Origin: Streptomyces spongiae
GTDB taxonomy: Bacteria; Actinomycetota; Actinomycetes; Streptomycetales; Streptomycetaceae
Reading direction: 5' to 3'
Assembly: GCF_009377185.1 (NCBI RefSeq)
Contig: NZ_VJZC01000043.1
Coordinates: 1-36,199, forward strand
DNA: 36,199 nucleotides
Shown here: in pieces, positions 1 to 7,689 of the stretch
Numbering within the stretch: position 1 is the first letter of the stretch
Layout of the letters: every line of letters begins with the position of its first letter
Notes under the pieces: generated by a model
The model's input: only the letters and a program-made list of their open reading frames with translations
Told to the model about the DNA's origin: nothing
The model's database searches: none
Translations under genes and position numbers: made by a program

Positions 1-33
1 ATGACGGCCCCGCGCCGCTTCTCGTGGATTCCC

Positions 34-900
34 TCAGCCCGCGGCCACCGTCAGGGGAGCGAACCGCCGGGTCCAGTCTCCCGGCAGTTCGGCGACCCCA
101 TATGTCATCACCGCATTGAAGGCCACCGACGTCAGCCCTCGGTCCTTCACCCACGTCAGCAGCTCGTCGTGGCGTACGTCGATGTCGGTACGCAGAGGGC
201 GGTCCGTGCGGGTGGCCAGGGAGGTGATGAGCGCTTTCGCCGTCTCCGTGTCCCGTGCGGCGAGCGGGCCGACGACGTGGGTGTCCATGTTGGGCCAGAC
301 AGCCGCGTACCCGATGAGCCGACCGTTCTCCACGGCGACGTGAAGGTGGTCGGAGAAAGCCGGGAGACGCGTGATCACATGGGTGCGGTCGGCACCGAAG
401 ACCTCCTCGTCGAGCCGGAGGATCATGGAGATGTCCTCGGCTGTCGCGGGCCGGGTGGTGATCGCGGGTGACCGGCCGCCAGGCGTGAAGTGCCCGCTGA
501 CCATCTCGGCGCGGCCAGTGACCTTGAAGCCCAGTTCCTCATAGAGAGGTCGGCCGTACGGCGTCGCGTGAAGGGTGAGCGGGGTCGTGCCCATCTCCGT
601 GAGGACATGGCGCATCAGACGGCGGCCGACACCCTGGCGGCTGTGGCGCTCGGCCACCAGGACCATGCCGATCGCCGCCAGATCGGGGCGGCCTGACGAT
701 CCGTACTCGGTCACGACGCAGGCGGTGACAAGGCCGCCGTCGGGGTCCTCGACGCCGTATCCCTTCCCTGCCGCGAGAAGCAGCCCCCATTTGTGTTCCT
801 CACGGGGCCACCCCCGGTCCTCGGACAAGTCGGCGCAGGCGGTGAGATCGCGGGGTGTCAGACGGCGGATGGGCAGAGCGGCGAGGGAAGGTGTCGGCAC
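34..900 (-). CDS. two-domain GNAT family N-acetyltransferase
   Basis: Predicted 288-residue acyl-CoA-dependent acetyltransferase with two GNAT modules. The N-terminal module (about residues 10-135) has a typical acetyl-CoA binding stretch (AIGMVLVAERHSRQGVGRR, the R-Q-G-V-G-R loop) and ends with the family-like phrase PLYEELGF. A second, more divergent module (about 145-280) follows, with the segment AVWPNMDTHVVGPLAARDT. The substrate cannot be told. I chose the GTG at 900 because the conserved part starts just after it (PSLAALPIRRLTPRDL). ATGs at 954 and 972 would add a poorly conserved-looking extension, and no candidate has a good Shine-Dalgarno. A dyad lies just upstream (904-920). The gene is divergent from the HAD remnant. 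Family call is firm; the start is not. Confidence 0.8.
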   Translation of the reverse strand: MPTPSLAALPIRRLTPRDLTACADLSEDRGWPREEHKWGLLLAAGKGYGVEDPDGGLVTACVVTEYGSSGRPDLAAIGMVLVAERHSRQGVGRRLMRHVLTEMGTTPLTLHATPYGRPLYEELGFKVTGRAEMVSGHFTPGGRSPAITTRPATAEDISMILRLDEEVFGADRTHVITRLPAFSDHLHVAVENGRLIGYAAVWPNMDTHVVGPLAARDTETAKALITSLATRTDRPLRTDIDVRHDELLTWVKDRGLTSVAFNAVMTYGVAELPGDWTRRFAPLTVAAG

Positions 901-903
901 GCA

Positions 904-920
904 GGTCAGGCTGTCTGACC
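904..920. promoter_or_regulatory. dyad GGTCAG-N5-CTGACC before the GNAT gene
   Basis: Perfect 6-bp inverted repeat with a 5-bp spacer, ending 4 bp before the preferred GTG start of the GNAT gene. It could be an operator or a leader hairpin. If translation starts at the upstream ATGs it lies inside the coding region. The regulator is unknown. Confidence 0.3.
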
Positions 921-975
921 TGCGCCCATGACGTCTACCGGTTTGCGGGACCATGCATGAGCTTTTGGCCATGTC

Positions 976-1557
976 GTGCCCGACTCCATGGCAAAGGGAC
1001 ACGTGTTTCACGTGAAACAAGGAGCGCGCTCCTCGCACCGACGGCACCTGGTCTTCCTCGACACCTGGGGATACGCGCAGCGGGTACACGGCCTTTGGGG
1101 TGAGCTCACCGAGGCCCACGTGGTGGCGGCCTTCGAGGGCGCGCCCTGGCTGCGGCGCATCCGGCACACCTGGGCCGAGATCCGGGAGCGAGGGGAGTAC
1201 TGCGCCGTCGTCTCGCTCTCGCCCTCCTTCTTCGTGGAGCGGCTCCTCGCCTGGGGCGCGCATGCTGCGTACGGTTCCCGGTTTCCGGCCGTGCCCTTCA
1301 CCGAGCCCATCGACCCCGCGGGCATTCTGACGCCGGCAGCCAAGGTGGAGATAGCGGAACGGCTCTGTGTGGAGTTCGGTGTGGCCCGCGCCGACTGCGT
1401 CGCGTACGGGGACTCGCTCTCCGATGCAGAGCTCTTCGCTGTTGTGCCGGTCTCGGTCGCCATCAACGCGGATCGGCGGTTGGAGGGTCTCGCCACGCAC
1501 TCCTACCTGGGCAGGGATCTATGGGATGCCTATGAACTGGTGCGTCGCGCCCGGTAG
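976..1557 (+). pseudogene. HAD-IB phosphatase remnant, N-terminus missing
   Basis: The 193-codon frame carries the C-terminal two thirds of a SerB-like HAD phosphatase. Motif II serine is in VVSLSP, the motif III lysine is in TPAAKVEIAERL, and the motif IV acidic cluster is in YGDSLSDAELF. Complete members begin with a FDMDGT nucleophile motif followed by a helical cap. Here the start is only a degenerate LVFLDTWGYAQ joined directly to VHGLWGEL, so the nucleophile Asp pair and most of the cap are absent. A deletion fusing a short N-terminal stub to the body would explain this. The parS at 1004-1019 is translated as VFHVKQ near the start. Without motif I it should be catalytically dead. It could still be a translated protein of unknown role. 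No good Shine-Dalgarno is visible for the ATG at 976. Confidence 0.6.
1004..1019. other. parS site 1 (ParB binding), perfect
   Basis: TGTTTCACGTGAAACA, a perfect 16-bp palindrome identical to the parS consensus bound by ParB/Spo0J. It lies in the 5' part of the HAD remnant. A second perfect palindrome, GGAGCGCGCTCC, follows at 1021-1032. Confidence 0.95.
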
Positions 1558-1970
1558 TTGAAGGAATTCGAAGGTTCGCACCCCGTCCTGATCGTGATGA
1601 AGGAAGGGGGGACTTGTGTGTGGGACGCCTGCCGGTATGGTCGAGTCCGGTTCTTGTCCAGGCTGAGATGTGCTCGTCTCATGAGGGCAGGAACACGGGC
1701 CAATGCAGCCTAACGGGACGGAGAGATCGAAGACCCGCATTCTGCGTTAAGCGACCGGGCCGCCGGGTGCGCGGTGGGACGCTGCGGTGTGAGAACTGCG
1801 GCCCATCTCACACTCTCGCCTACTTGTCCGTACGCAGCGGAAATCCGGGTTGAATGTGGCCGCTTGGCCGACGGGACCGAAATGCAAGGCCGTCTGCGGG
1901 GGACAGCAGGCAATCTCTCCGCCAGGGGAATACGCAGAACGACCGAAAGAAGTTCGAGGCGAGGCACACC
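1558..1970. other. 413-bp non-coding stretch before the flavohemoglobin gene
   Basis: No frame here looks like a protein. It should hold the flavohemoglobin promoter, but I cannot pick convincing -35/-10 boxes. The only clear structure is the dyad at 1787-1813. I see no NsrR-like or Rex-like operator by eye. Confidence 0.5.
1787..1813. promoter_or_regulatory. dyad GTGTGAGA-N11-TCTCACAC upstream of flavohemoglobin
   Basis: Perfect 8-bp arms separated by 11 bp, about 160 bp before the flavohemoglobin start. It could be an operator for an unidentified regulator or an RNA hairpin in a long leader. The spacing does not match a CRP-type TGTGA-N6-TCACA site. Confidence 0.4.
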
Positions 1971-3416
1971 ATGGACGCTCCGACCACCACGTCGGCCGAC
2001 AACGGCACGTCCGGCGGCGACAGCGTGGGCGGCTGGTTCACCCCGCGTAAGCAGCCCACATCCACCGGCGGAGAACAGGAGACCGAGGGCAACCGCCTGG
2101 CTGCCCTGCGCCCTGTGGGGAGGCCTGCGGAGGGTGAGCCCGCGTCCGGCGGCGGCAGTCCTGCGGAGGGCGGAAGCACCGGCGCCCAGGAACGAATACC
2201 TGACACGGGTGCGCCGACGCCTGGCGGAGATCCGGCGCCAGGGCCGGTCCTCCAGCAGGAACGCGTACCACCCCAACGCTCCGCCTCGGCTCCCCAGCCC
2301 TCCCCCGACGCCGTGCTCATCCGGCGGACCATGGCGGAGATCGACCCGATCGCCGACAAGGTCACCTCGTACTTCTACGCCATGCTCTTCGTGCAGCACC
2401 CCGAACTGCGCTCGCTCTTCCCACCGGCGATGGACACACAGCGCGACCGCCTGCTCAAGGCGCTGCTGACCGCGGCCGAGTACATCGACAACACTCCGGC
2501 CCTGGTCGAGTACCTGCAGAATCTCGGTCGGGGGCACCGCAAGTACGGCACTCGACCCGAGCACTACCCGGCCGTCGGTGAGTGCCTCATCGGGGCGCTG
2601 AGCCGGTACGCCGCCTCAGTCTGGGGCGACGAGACCGAGGCGGCCTGGGTGCGGGCGTACACGACGATCTCCCAGGTGATGATCGACGCGGCGGCCGCCG
2701 ACGAGCTGCGCTCCCCGCCCTGGTGGATGGCCGAGGTCGTCTCGCACGATCTCAGAACGCCGGACATCGCGGTCATCACCGTCAGGCCCGACCAGCCGTA
2801 TCCCTTCCTCGCCGGGCAGTACGCGAGCCTGGAGACTCCCTGGTGGCCGCGGATATGGCGGCACTACTCCTTCGCCTCGGCGCCCCGCTCCGACGGCCTG
2901 CTGTCGTTCCATGTGAAGGCGATCCCGGCAGGCTGGGTGTCCAATGCGCTCGTGCACCGCGCTCGCCCCGGTGACGTCGTACGGATGGGCCCGCCGGCGG
3001 GATCGATGACGGTCGACCACACCACCGACAGCGGACTGCTCTGCCTCGGCGGTGGCACCGGCATAGCGCCCATCAAGGCGCTGGTCGAGGACGTGGCGGA
3101 GCACGGCGAGCGGCGTCCCGTCGAGGTGTTCTACGGCGCCCGCACGGATCACGACCTCTACGACATCGACACGCTGCTGCGGATGTCCCAGAGCCACTCA
3201 TGGCTGGAGATCCGCGCGGTGGTGGACGACCGGCAGGGGCTCCTGCAGCTCCCCGACGCCGTGCGCGAGTACGGGCCGTGGAACGAGTACGACGCGTACC
3301 TCTCGGGTCCGCCCGGCATGATCCGCAGCGGCGTGGAAACGCTGCGGGACATCGGCATCCCGTGGAACCGCATAAGGCACGACTCGGTGGAGGAACTGAT
3401 CGCGGCAGGGGACTGA
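1971..3416 (+). CDS. flavohemoglobin (globin-FAD-NAD reductase) with Pro/Gly-rich N-terminal extension
   Basis: 481-residue protein expected to oxidise nitric oxide to nitrate using O2 and NAD(P)H. Residues 1 to about 110 are a low-complexity Pro/Gly/Ser/Glu-rich leader absent from canonical ~400-residue Hmp. The globin domain (about 110-245) has the B10 tyrosine region SYFYAMLF and the proximal haem His in GRGHRKYGTRPEHYP. The ferredoxin-reductase-like FAD domain follows, with WRHYSFAS as the R-x-Y-S flavin motif. The NAD domain has CLGGGTGIAP and LSGPPGM. I chose ATG 1971 because GAGGCGAGG lies just upstream; an open frame continues to 1854 without a comparable ribosome site. It is monocistronic and convergent with the NUDIX gene. 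A role in NO detoxification is inferred from the family; Streptomyces usually have several paralogues. Confidence 0.88.
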   Translation: MDAPTTTSADNGTSGGDSVGGWFTPRKQPTSTGGEQETEGNRLAALRPVGRPAEGEPASGGGSPAEGGSTGAQERIPDTGAPTPGGDPAPGPVLQQERVPPQRSASAPQPSPDAVLIRRTMAEIDPIADKVTSYFYAMLFVQHPELRSLFPPAMDTQRDRLLKALLTAAEYIDNTPALVEYLQNLGRGHRKYGTRPEHYPAVGECLIGALSRYAASVWGDETEAAWVRAYTTISQVMIDAAAADELRSPPWWMAEVVSHDLRTPDIAVITVRPDQPYPFLAGQYASLETPWWPRIWRHYSFASAPRSDGLLSFHVKAIPAGWVSNALVHRARPGDVVRMGPPAGSMTVDHTTDSGLLCLGGGTGIAPIKALVEDVAEHGERRPVEVFYGARTDHDLYDIDTLLRMSQSHSWLEIRAVVDDRQGLLQLPDAVREYGPWNEYDAYLSGPPGMIRSGVETLRDIGIPWNRIRHDSVEELIAAGD

Positions 3417-3453
3417 GGCTCGTCGGACTCCCACCCTCATTCGAGATCCAGAC

Positions 3454-3936
3454 TCACCCCAGGTCTGGCGCGTGCATCGCCCGCACGCCCTCGATGTTCC
3501 CGTCGAGGTAGTGCCGCAGGGACAGCGGTACGAGGTGGACGGACGCGATCCCGACCCGTGTGAACGGCACGCGGACGATCTCGTACTCGCCCTGTGGTTC
3601 GTCGACCTCGGGACCGTGCCGCTGGGAGGTGTCGATGGACTCCAGGCGGCAGACGAAGAAGTGCTGGACCTTCACACCGGTCGCGCCGCCGTCCTCGCCG
3701 ATGTGCTCGACGGTGTCCACGAAGCAGGGGACCACATCGGTGATCTTGGCACCGAGCTCCTCGTGCACTTCGCGATGGAGCGCGTCGACGACGGTGGTGT
3801 CCTCGGGCTCGACCCCACCGCCCGGTGTGAGCCAGTAGGGATCGACGCCGGGCTTGGTCCGCTTGATCAGGATCAGGTTGTCGCCATCGAGCAGGATGGC
3901 GCGAGCAGTGCGCTTGACCACGGGTCGGACGGTCAT
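3454..3936 (-). CDS. NUDIX hydrolase
   Basis: 160-residue protein of the NUDIX family, which hydrolyses nucleoside diphosphates linked to another moiety. The core of the Nudix box is clear (LTPGGGVEPED ... LHREVHEELGA, about residues 36-62), with the metal-binding REVHEELG helix intact. The acidic residue usually placed between the glycine and the RE pair is shifted or missing. The substrate is unknown. The stop is 37 bp from the convergent flavohemoglobin stop. No Shine-Dalgarno precedes ATG 3936, so the message may be leaderless. parS site 2 lies 20 bp upstream of the start, in the promoter region shared with the LysR 3' end. Confidence 0.82.
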   Translation of the reverse strand: MTVRPVVKRTARAILLDGDNLILIKRTKPGVDPYWLTPGGGVEPEDTTVVDALHREVHEELGAKITDVVPCFVDTVEHIGEDGGATGVKVQHFFVCRLESIDTSQRHGPEVDEPQGEYEIVRVPFTRVGIASVHLVPLSLRHYLDGNIEGVRAMHAPDLG

Positions 3937-3956
3937 GGGAGAAATGTGGCCCGGCT

Positions 3957-3972
3957 GGTTCCACGTGAAACA
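3957..3972. other. parS site 2, one mismatch
   Basis: The core GTTCCACGTGAAAC (3958-3971) differs from GTTTCACGTGAAAC at one position (3961). It lies in the intergenic space between the NUDIX and LysR genes. Its reverse complement is exactly the variant found at site 3. Confidence 0.85.
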
Positions 3973-4022
3973 TCGCGCAGCCCCGAAACGTGTGCCGTAC
4001 GCATGAGCAGGCCCTCCCGTGC

Positions 4023-4928
4023 CTATGACCAGTCCGAGGCCGTCCGCAGCAGCCGCTCGTGCGCCCGCGCTATGTGCCCCATGACCAGTGTGCCGGTTCG
4101 GACCACCAGGAAGTACGTGCGCAGCGGGGGCACCGTCGGTTCCAGGAGCGCCACGACGTCACCACGTTCCAGGGCGGACGCGCACAGATAGCGGGGCAGT
4201 ACGGCAAGCCCCGCGCCAGTGGCGGCGCAGGCGAGGACCGCGCGGAGATCGGGCACGATGACGGTGCCCGAAGCGGCGGGCCGGGAGTCGAAGACGGAGG
4301 CCCAGTAGCGGGCGACGAAGGGCAGCGACTCGTGAACCTCGACCACGGGGAGGTTCTCCAGCGCGTGAGCGCCCTTGCGGCGTGGCTGGGCCGCGCTGAT
4401 GTGGGAAGCCCAGCGCGGATGCGCGATCAGAACGTGCTCCTCGTCGCAGAGCGGAGTCGCGGTGAGCAGGGCGCCCCTCGGCCGGGCCGTGGTGATGGCC
4501 AGATCGTGGTGTCCGGCGGCAAGCCCCTCCAGTGTCTCCTCGGCATTCCCGAACGAGGCACGCAACGCAAAACCCTGCCCGTGGTCCCTGGTCAGCTCGG
4601 TGAGGGCGGGCAGGGCGCGTTCGGCGGTGAACTCCGGTGGCCCGGCGAGGTGCAGCGTGCGTAAGGAGGACTCCTCGTCCAGCCCGGTCTCGGTGATTTC
4701 GACCAGGGCGTCGAGATGAGGGGCCGCTTTGTGGGCGAGTTCGTCGCCGATCGTCGTGGGGGTCACCCCGCGCGCCTGACGCAGGAAGAGGGGGCGGCCC
4801 AGCTGCCTCTCCAGCGTGCGGATCTGCGAGGTGACGGCCGGCTGCGAGAGGCCGAGCAGCGCGGCGGCGCGGGTGAAGGAGCCGGCCCGGTGCACGGTGA
4901 CGAACGTGCGCAGCAGGGCCAAGTCCAC
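4023..4928 (-). CDS. LysR-family transcriptional regulator with a TTA leucine codon
   Basis: 301-residue LysR-type regulator. The N-terminal winged helix-turn-helix (residues 1-60) has the hallmark SFTRAAALLGLSQPAVTSQI followed by TLERQLGRPLF. The C-terminal part is the periplasmic-binding-protein-like effector domain (about 90-295). Leu89 is encoded by TTA (complement of 4662-4664). It is the only in-frame TTA I found in any gene of the window, so translation should depend on the developmentally controlled bldA tRNA. The gene starts at ATG 4928. An AT-rich dyad upstream (4961-4978) may be its autoregulatory site. It lies downstream of the cystathionine lyase gene on the same strand but behind a strong terminator, so it is transcribed alone. 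The effector and targets are unknown. Confidence 0.9.
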   Translation of the reverse strand: MDLALLRTFVTVHRAGSFTRAAALLGLSQPAVTSQIRTLERQLGRPLFLRQARGVTPTTIGDELAHKAAPHLDALVEITETGLDEESSLRTLHLAGPPEFTAERALPALTELTRDHGQGFALRASFGNAEETLEGLAAGHHDLAITTARPRGALLTATPLCDEEHVLIAHPRWASHISAAQPRRKGAHALENLPVVEVHESLPFVARYWASVFDSRPAASGTVIVPDLRAVLACAATGAGLAVLPRYLCASALERGDVVALLEPTVPPLRTYFLVVRTGTLVMGHIARAHERLLRTASDWS

Positions 4929-4960
4929 GGTGCTCCCCCTCCCATCTCCGGAGCGCCCAA

Positions 4961-4978
4961 CTATAAATAAGTCGATAG
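4961..4978. promoter_or_regulatory. AT-rich dyad, probable LysR operator/promoter
   Basis: CTAT-N10-ATAG (CTATAAATAAGTCGATAG) sits about 35 bp upstream of the LysR start in an unusually AT-rich patch. LysR regulators commonly bind such interrupted dyads near their own promoter. Direct evidence is only the symmetry, the position and the base composition. Confidence 0.4.
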
Positions 4979-5056
4979 GTCTCTGTCGCTACTGTGATTG
5001 GACACTGACACAGAGTCAACTAGCCTTGTTGGCACGGTTCTTCGCGCGCAGAACCG

Positions 5057-5095
5057 GGGCGGTCCGAACCACGAGGGGGGAGGTTCGGACCGCCC
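5057..5095 (-). terminator. strong hairpin terminator after the cystathionine lyase operon
   Basis: Perfect 14-bp inverted repeat (GGGCGGTCCGAACC at 5057-5070 with GGTTCGGACCGCCC at 5082-5095) and an 11-nt loop. It lies 41 bp beyond the cystathionine gamma-lyase stop. There is no T-tract, as is usual in Streptomyces. It separates this operon from the LysR gene. Confidence 0.7.
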
Positions 5096-5136
5096 GATCT
5101 GTCCCGAGAGGTACCGGTCGGTGTCAATCTGTCGGA

Positions 5137-6273
5137 TCACCTCGCCGATTCGTCGAGCGCGCGCAGTACATCGGCCACCAGGTCGTCGGTGTCCTCGGCG
5201 CCCGCCGAGAAGCGGATGAAGCCCTCCGGAACAGCGTCCCCGCCCCACCGGCCGCGCCGCTCGGCGGTGGACCGTACTCCGCCGAAGCTGGTGGCGCCGT
5301 CCACCAGGCGCAGCGCGTCCAGAAAGAGGTCGGCATGCGCGCGCGTGGGCAGCGAGAACGACACCACACACCCGTAGCGCCGCATCTGTTGCGAGGCGAT
5401 CTTGTGCGCGGGATCGCCGGGCAGTCCCGGATGACGCAGACCGGTCACCTCCGGCCGCCCGTTGAGCGCCTCGGCGACGGCCAGGGCGTTGGCGCTCTGC
5501 CGGTCGGCGCGCAGATGCAGCGTCGCCAGCGAACGGTGGGCGAGCCAGGCTTCCATGGGTCCCGGAATCGCCCCGGTGATCTTGCGCCAGCGCTGTACCG
5601 CCGTCATCAGCGTGGCGTCGAGGGTCACCACGTACCCCAGCAGGAGGTCGCCGTGCCCGGTGAGCTGCTTGGTGCCGCTGGCCACGGAGAAGTCGGCACC
5701 CAGTTCCAGCGGCCGCTGGCCGAGCGGGGTCGCCAGGGTGTTGTCGACGGCGACGCGGCACCCACGCGCGTGGGCCGCCTCGGTGAGCCGCCGGATGTCG
5801 CACACGTCGAGCCCGGGGTTCGACGGCGTCTCGATCCACAGAAGCTTCGCGCCGTCGAGAACGTCGAGCTGAGCGTTGTCGGCCGTCGGCGCGGTGCGTA
5901 CCTCGATGCCGTACGCCTCCAGTTGCTCACGTACCAGCGGCAGCGCCTGGTAGCCGTCGTTCGGCAGCACCGCGACGTCTCCGGCGCGGAGCTGGGAGAA
6001 GAGGACGGCCGAGACGGCGGCCATGCCGGAGGAGAAGACGAGCGTCTCGGCGCCGTCCTGTCCCGGAGCCTCCAGTTCGCCTATGGCGCGCTCCAGGAGC
6101 GTCCAGGTGGGGTTCTCGTCGCGGCCGTAGGTGTAGGGGCCCGTGGGGTCGCCCGGCAGGTGGTAGTGGGCGGCGAAGACCGGGCCCGGGAGGCTGGGCT
6201 CGTGCTTGACGGGCTCGGGCAGTCCCGCCCGTACCGCACGCGTGCCGTCGCCGAACTCCGTCGAGTCGCTCAT
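5137..6273 (-). CDS. cystathionine gamma-lyase / Cys-Met metabolism PLP enzyme
   Basis: 378-residue PLP-dependent enzyme of the Cys/Met metabolism family (cystathionine gamma-lyase or gamma-synthase type), cytoplasmic, acting in transsulfuration. The phosphate-binding region LVFSSGMAAVSAVL and the Asp-Asn segment VAVDNTLATPLGQRPLELGAD are present. The Schiff-base lysine is in SVASGTKQLTGHGD. The C-terminal SFGGVRSTAERR and EGFIRFSAGAED are typical. I chose ATG 6273 because it overlaps the stop of the phosphatase gene (ATGA, 6270-6273), indicating translational coupling. The longer open frame to 6348 is just shadow. Lyase, synthase and homocysteine-forming activities cannot be told apart by eye. 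Confidence 0.87.
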   Translation of the reverse strand: MSDSTEFGDGTRAVRAGLPEPVKHEPSLPGPVFAAHYHLPGDPTGPYTYGRDENPTWTLLERAIGELEAPGQDGAETLVFSSGMAAVSAVLFSQLRAGDVAVLPNDGYQALPLVREQLEAYGIEVRTAPTADNAQLDVLDGAKLLWIETPSNPGLDVCDIRRLTEAAHARGCRVAVDNTLATPLGQRPLELGADFSVASGTKQLTGHGDLLLGYVVTLDATLMTAVQRWRKITGAIPGPMEAWLAHRSLATLHLRADRQSANALAVAEALNGRPEVTGLRHPGLPGDPAHKIASQQMRRYGCVVSFSLPTRAHADLFLDALRLVDGATSFGGVRSTAERRGRWGGDAVPEGFIRFSAGAEDTDDLVADVLRALDESAR

Positions 6274-6761
6274 GCCGCCCGTCCGTCCACGTGCTCCCGT
6301 ACGACGGCGAGCAGGCCGGGGCTCGCCGCCTCTACCATCTCCAGGCACTCCTCGAAGCCGTCCACGTCTCCGTAGTACGGGTCCGGTACGTCGAGGTCGT
6401 CGCCCGCGACGGGGTCGTAGGAGCGCAGGAGGCGGACCTTCGCGGCGTCCTCAGGAGTGGGCGCGAGACGGCGCAGGGCCCTCATGTGGCCGGCGTCGAG
6501 GGCGATCACGAGGTCGAGGCGGGCGAACCAGGATTCCTGGAACTGCCGGGCGACGTGCTCGCTCCCGTAGCCGTTCGCCTCCAGGACGGAGACGGTGCGC
6601 GGGTCGGCGCCGTCGCCCTCGTGCCAGCCGCCCGTGCCTGCGCTGTCGACCTCGACCTGGCTGTCGAGCCCGGCCTCCTCGACGCGCGCGCGGAAGACGG
6701 ACTCGGCCATCGGGGAACGGCAGATGTTGCCGGTGCAGACGAAACAGACGCGGTAGGTCAT
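6270..6761 (-). CDS. low molecular weight protein tyrosine phosphatase
   Basis: 163-residue cytoplasmic phosphatase of the LMW-PTP family. The P-loop CTGNICRSP carries nucleophile Cys9 and Arg15, and the general-acid aspartate is in DVPDPYYG. Length and motif order match the family. Streptomyces paralogues (PtpA type) dephosphorylate protein tyrosine and affect secondary metabolism; the substrate here is unknown. It is the middle gene of a holin-like protein / phosphatase / cystathionine lyase operon, 9 bp after the membrane-protein stop and overlapping the lyase start by 4 bp. Confidence 0.93.
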   Translation of the reverse strand: MTYRVCFVCTGNICRSPMAESVFRARVEEAGLDSQVEVDSAGTGGWHEGDGADPRTVSVLEANGYGSEHVARQFQESWFARLDLVIALDAGHMRALRRLAPTPEDAAKVRLLRSYDPVAGDDLDVPDPYYGDVDGFEECLEMVEAASPGLLAVVREHVDGRAA

Positions 6762-6770
6762 GGCGGGTGC

Positions 6771-7148
6771 TCAGTCCTCGTCGGGCAGGACCACGTGGAG
6801 CGCCCAGGCCACGACCGAGATGATCAGGCCACCCAGGACCGCGGTCCAGAAGCCGTCCACGTGGAAACTCACGTCGATTTTGTCGGCCAGCCACGAGGTG
6901 AGCAACAGCATCAGCGCGTTGACCACCAGGGTGAACAGGCCGAGTGTCAGGATGAACAGGGGGAAGGTCAGCAACTTGACTATCGGCTTGACCACCACGT
7001 TCACGAGACCGAAGACGAGCGCGACGAGCAGCAGCGTGCCTATCTTCTTACCCGTGCTGTCACCGGTCAGAGTGATCTTGTCGAGGAGCCATACGGCGAC
7101 CGCCAGGGCGCCCGCGTTGGCGATCGTCTTGACTACGAAATTCTTCAT
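6771..7148 (-). CDS. phage holin 4-like (YvlD-type) membrane protein
   Basis: 125-residue membrane protein resembling the phage_holin_4_2/YvlD family. It has about four hydrophobic segments: near residues 4-22, 36-58 (IGTLLLVALVFGLVNVVV), 60-86 and 103-120. In between is the family-like KPIVKLLTFPLFILTLGLF. Despite the name, these chromosomal proteins are not known lysis proteins and their role is unclear. I took the start at ATG 7148 (MKNFVVKT) because the membrane family begins there; an open frame extends further but overlaps the divergent cupin gene. First gene of the phosphatase/lyase operon. Confidence 0.8.
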   Translation of the reverse strand: MKNFVVKTIANAGALAVAVWLLDKITLTGDSTGKKIGTLLLVALVFGLVNVVVKPIVKLLTFPLFILTLGLFTLVVNALMLLLTSWLADKIDVSFHVDGFWTAVLGGLIISVVAWALHVVLPDED

Positions 7149-7208
7149 GTGTCTGATCGTGGCAGACGAGATCGGGCACGAGGACCGGGGCAGGGGCGGA
7201 CAACGGCG

Positions 7209-7526
7209 ATGAAGGCTTTCCGGCTGGACGAACTGGAGGCGGAGCGCGCCGCCAATGACGGTGCCTACCTGCAGTTTCTGCATGAGCGGAACATGTCGGT
7301 CGGTCTGTACGCGCTCGATGCCGGCGCGCTCGACCCACAGAATCCGCACAAGCAGGACGAGGTCTACTTCGTCGTGAGCGGCCGCGCCTCGCTCACGGTC
7401 GGTATGGAGACGACGCAGGTGGCGCGTGGCAGCGTCGTGTACGTGCCCGCCGGGGTCGCCCACAAGTTCCATCACATCACCGAGGACCTGCGGGTCATGG
7501 TGGTGTTCTCTCCACCCGAGAGCTGA
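7209..7526 (+). CDS. small cupin-domain protein
   Basis: 105-residue single-domain cupin. Motif 1 is in NPHKQDEVYFVVSGRA (metal-ligand His and Glu, closing Gly). Motif 2 is in GSVVYVPAGVAHKFHH (P-x-G-x-x-H). Such proteins bind a divalent metal and include sugar isomerases, dioxygenases and pure binding proteins, so the activity is open. The start at ATG 7209 is preceded by GGGGCGGA. It is divergent from the holin-like operon with only 60 bp between them. Confidence 0.85.
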   Translation: MKAFRLDELEAERAANDGAYLQFLHERNMSVGLYALDAGALDPQNPHKQDEVYFVVSGRASLTVGMETTQVARGSVVYVPAGVAHKFHHITEDLRVMVVFSPPES

Positions 7527-7689
7527 GCCGGGTCTCAGGGTTCCCTAGGGGAACGATCAGGGACGGACAAGGGGCGCGAGGCCCCCGAACCCACCCCCAG
7601 TCGCCCTAGCATCGAAGCAGGACATCACAGGACCCGGACGCGGGCCCCGAACACGGGGCCACGGGTGGCGAGAAGTAAGGACGAGGGCG

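Noticed and set aside
6857..6872. CCACGTGGAAAC in the holin-like gene as a parS
   Set aside because: The bases flanking CACGTG are out of register with GTTT..AAAC, and it encodes conserved residues (FHVDG).
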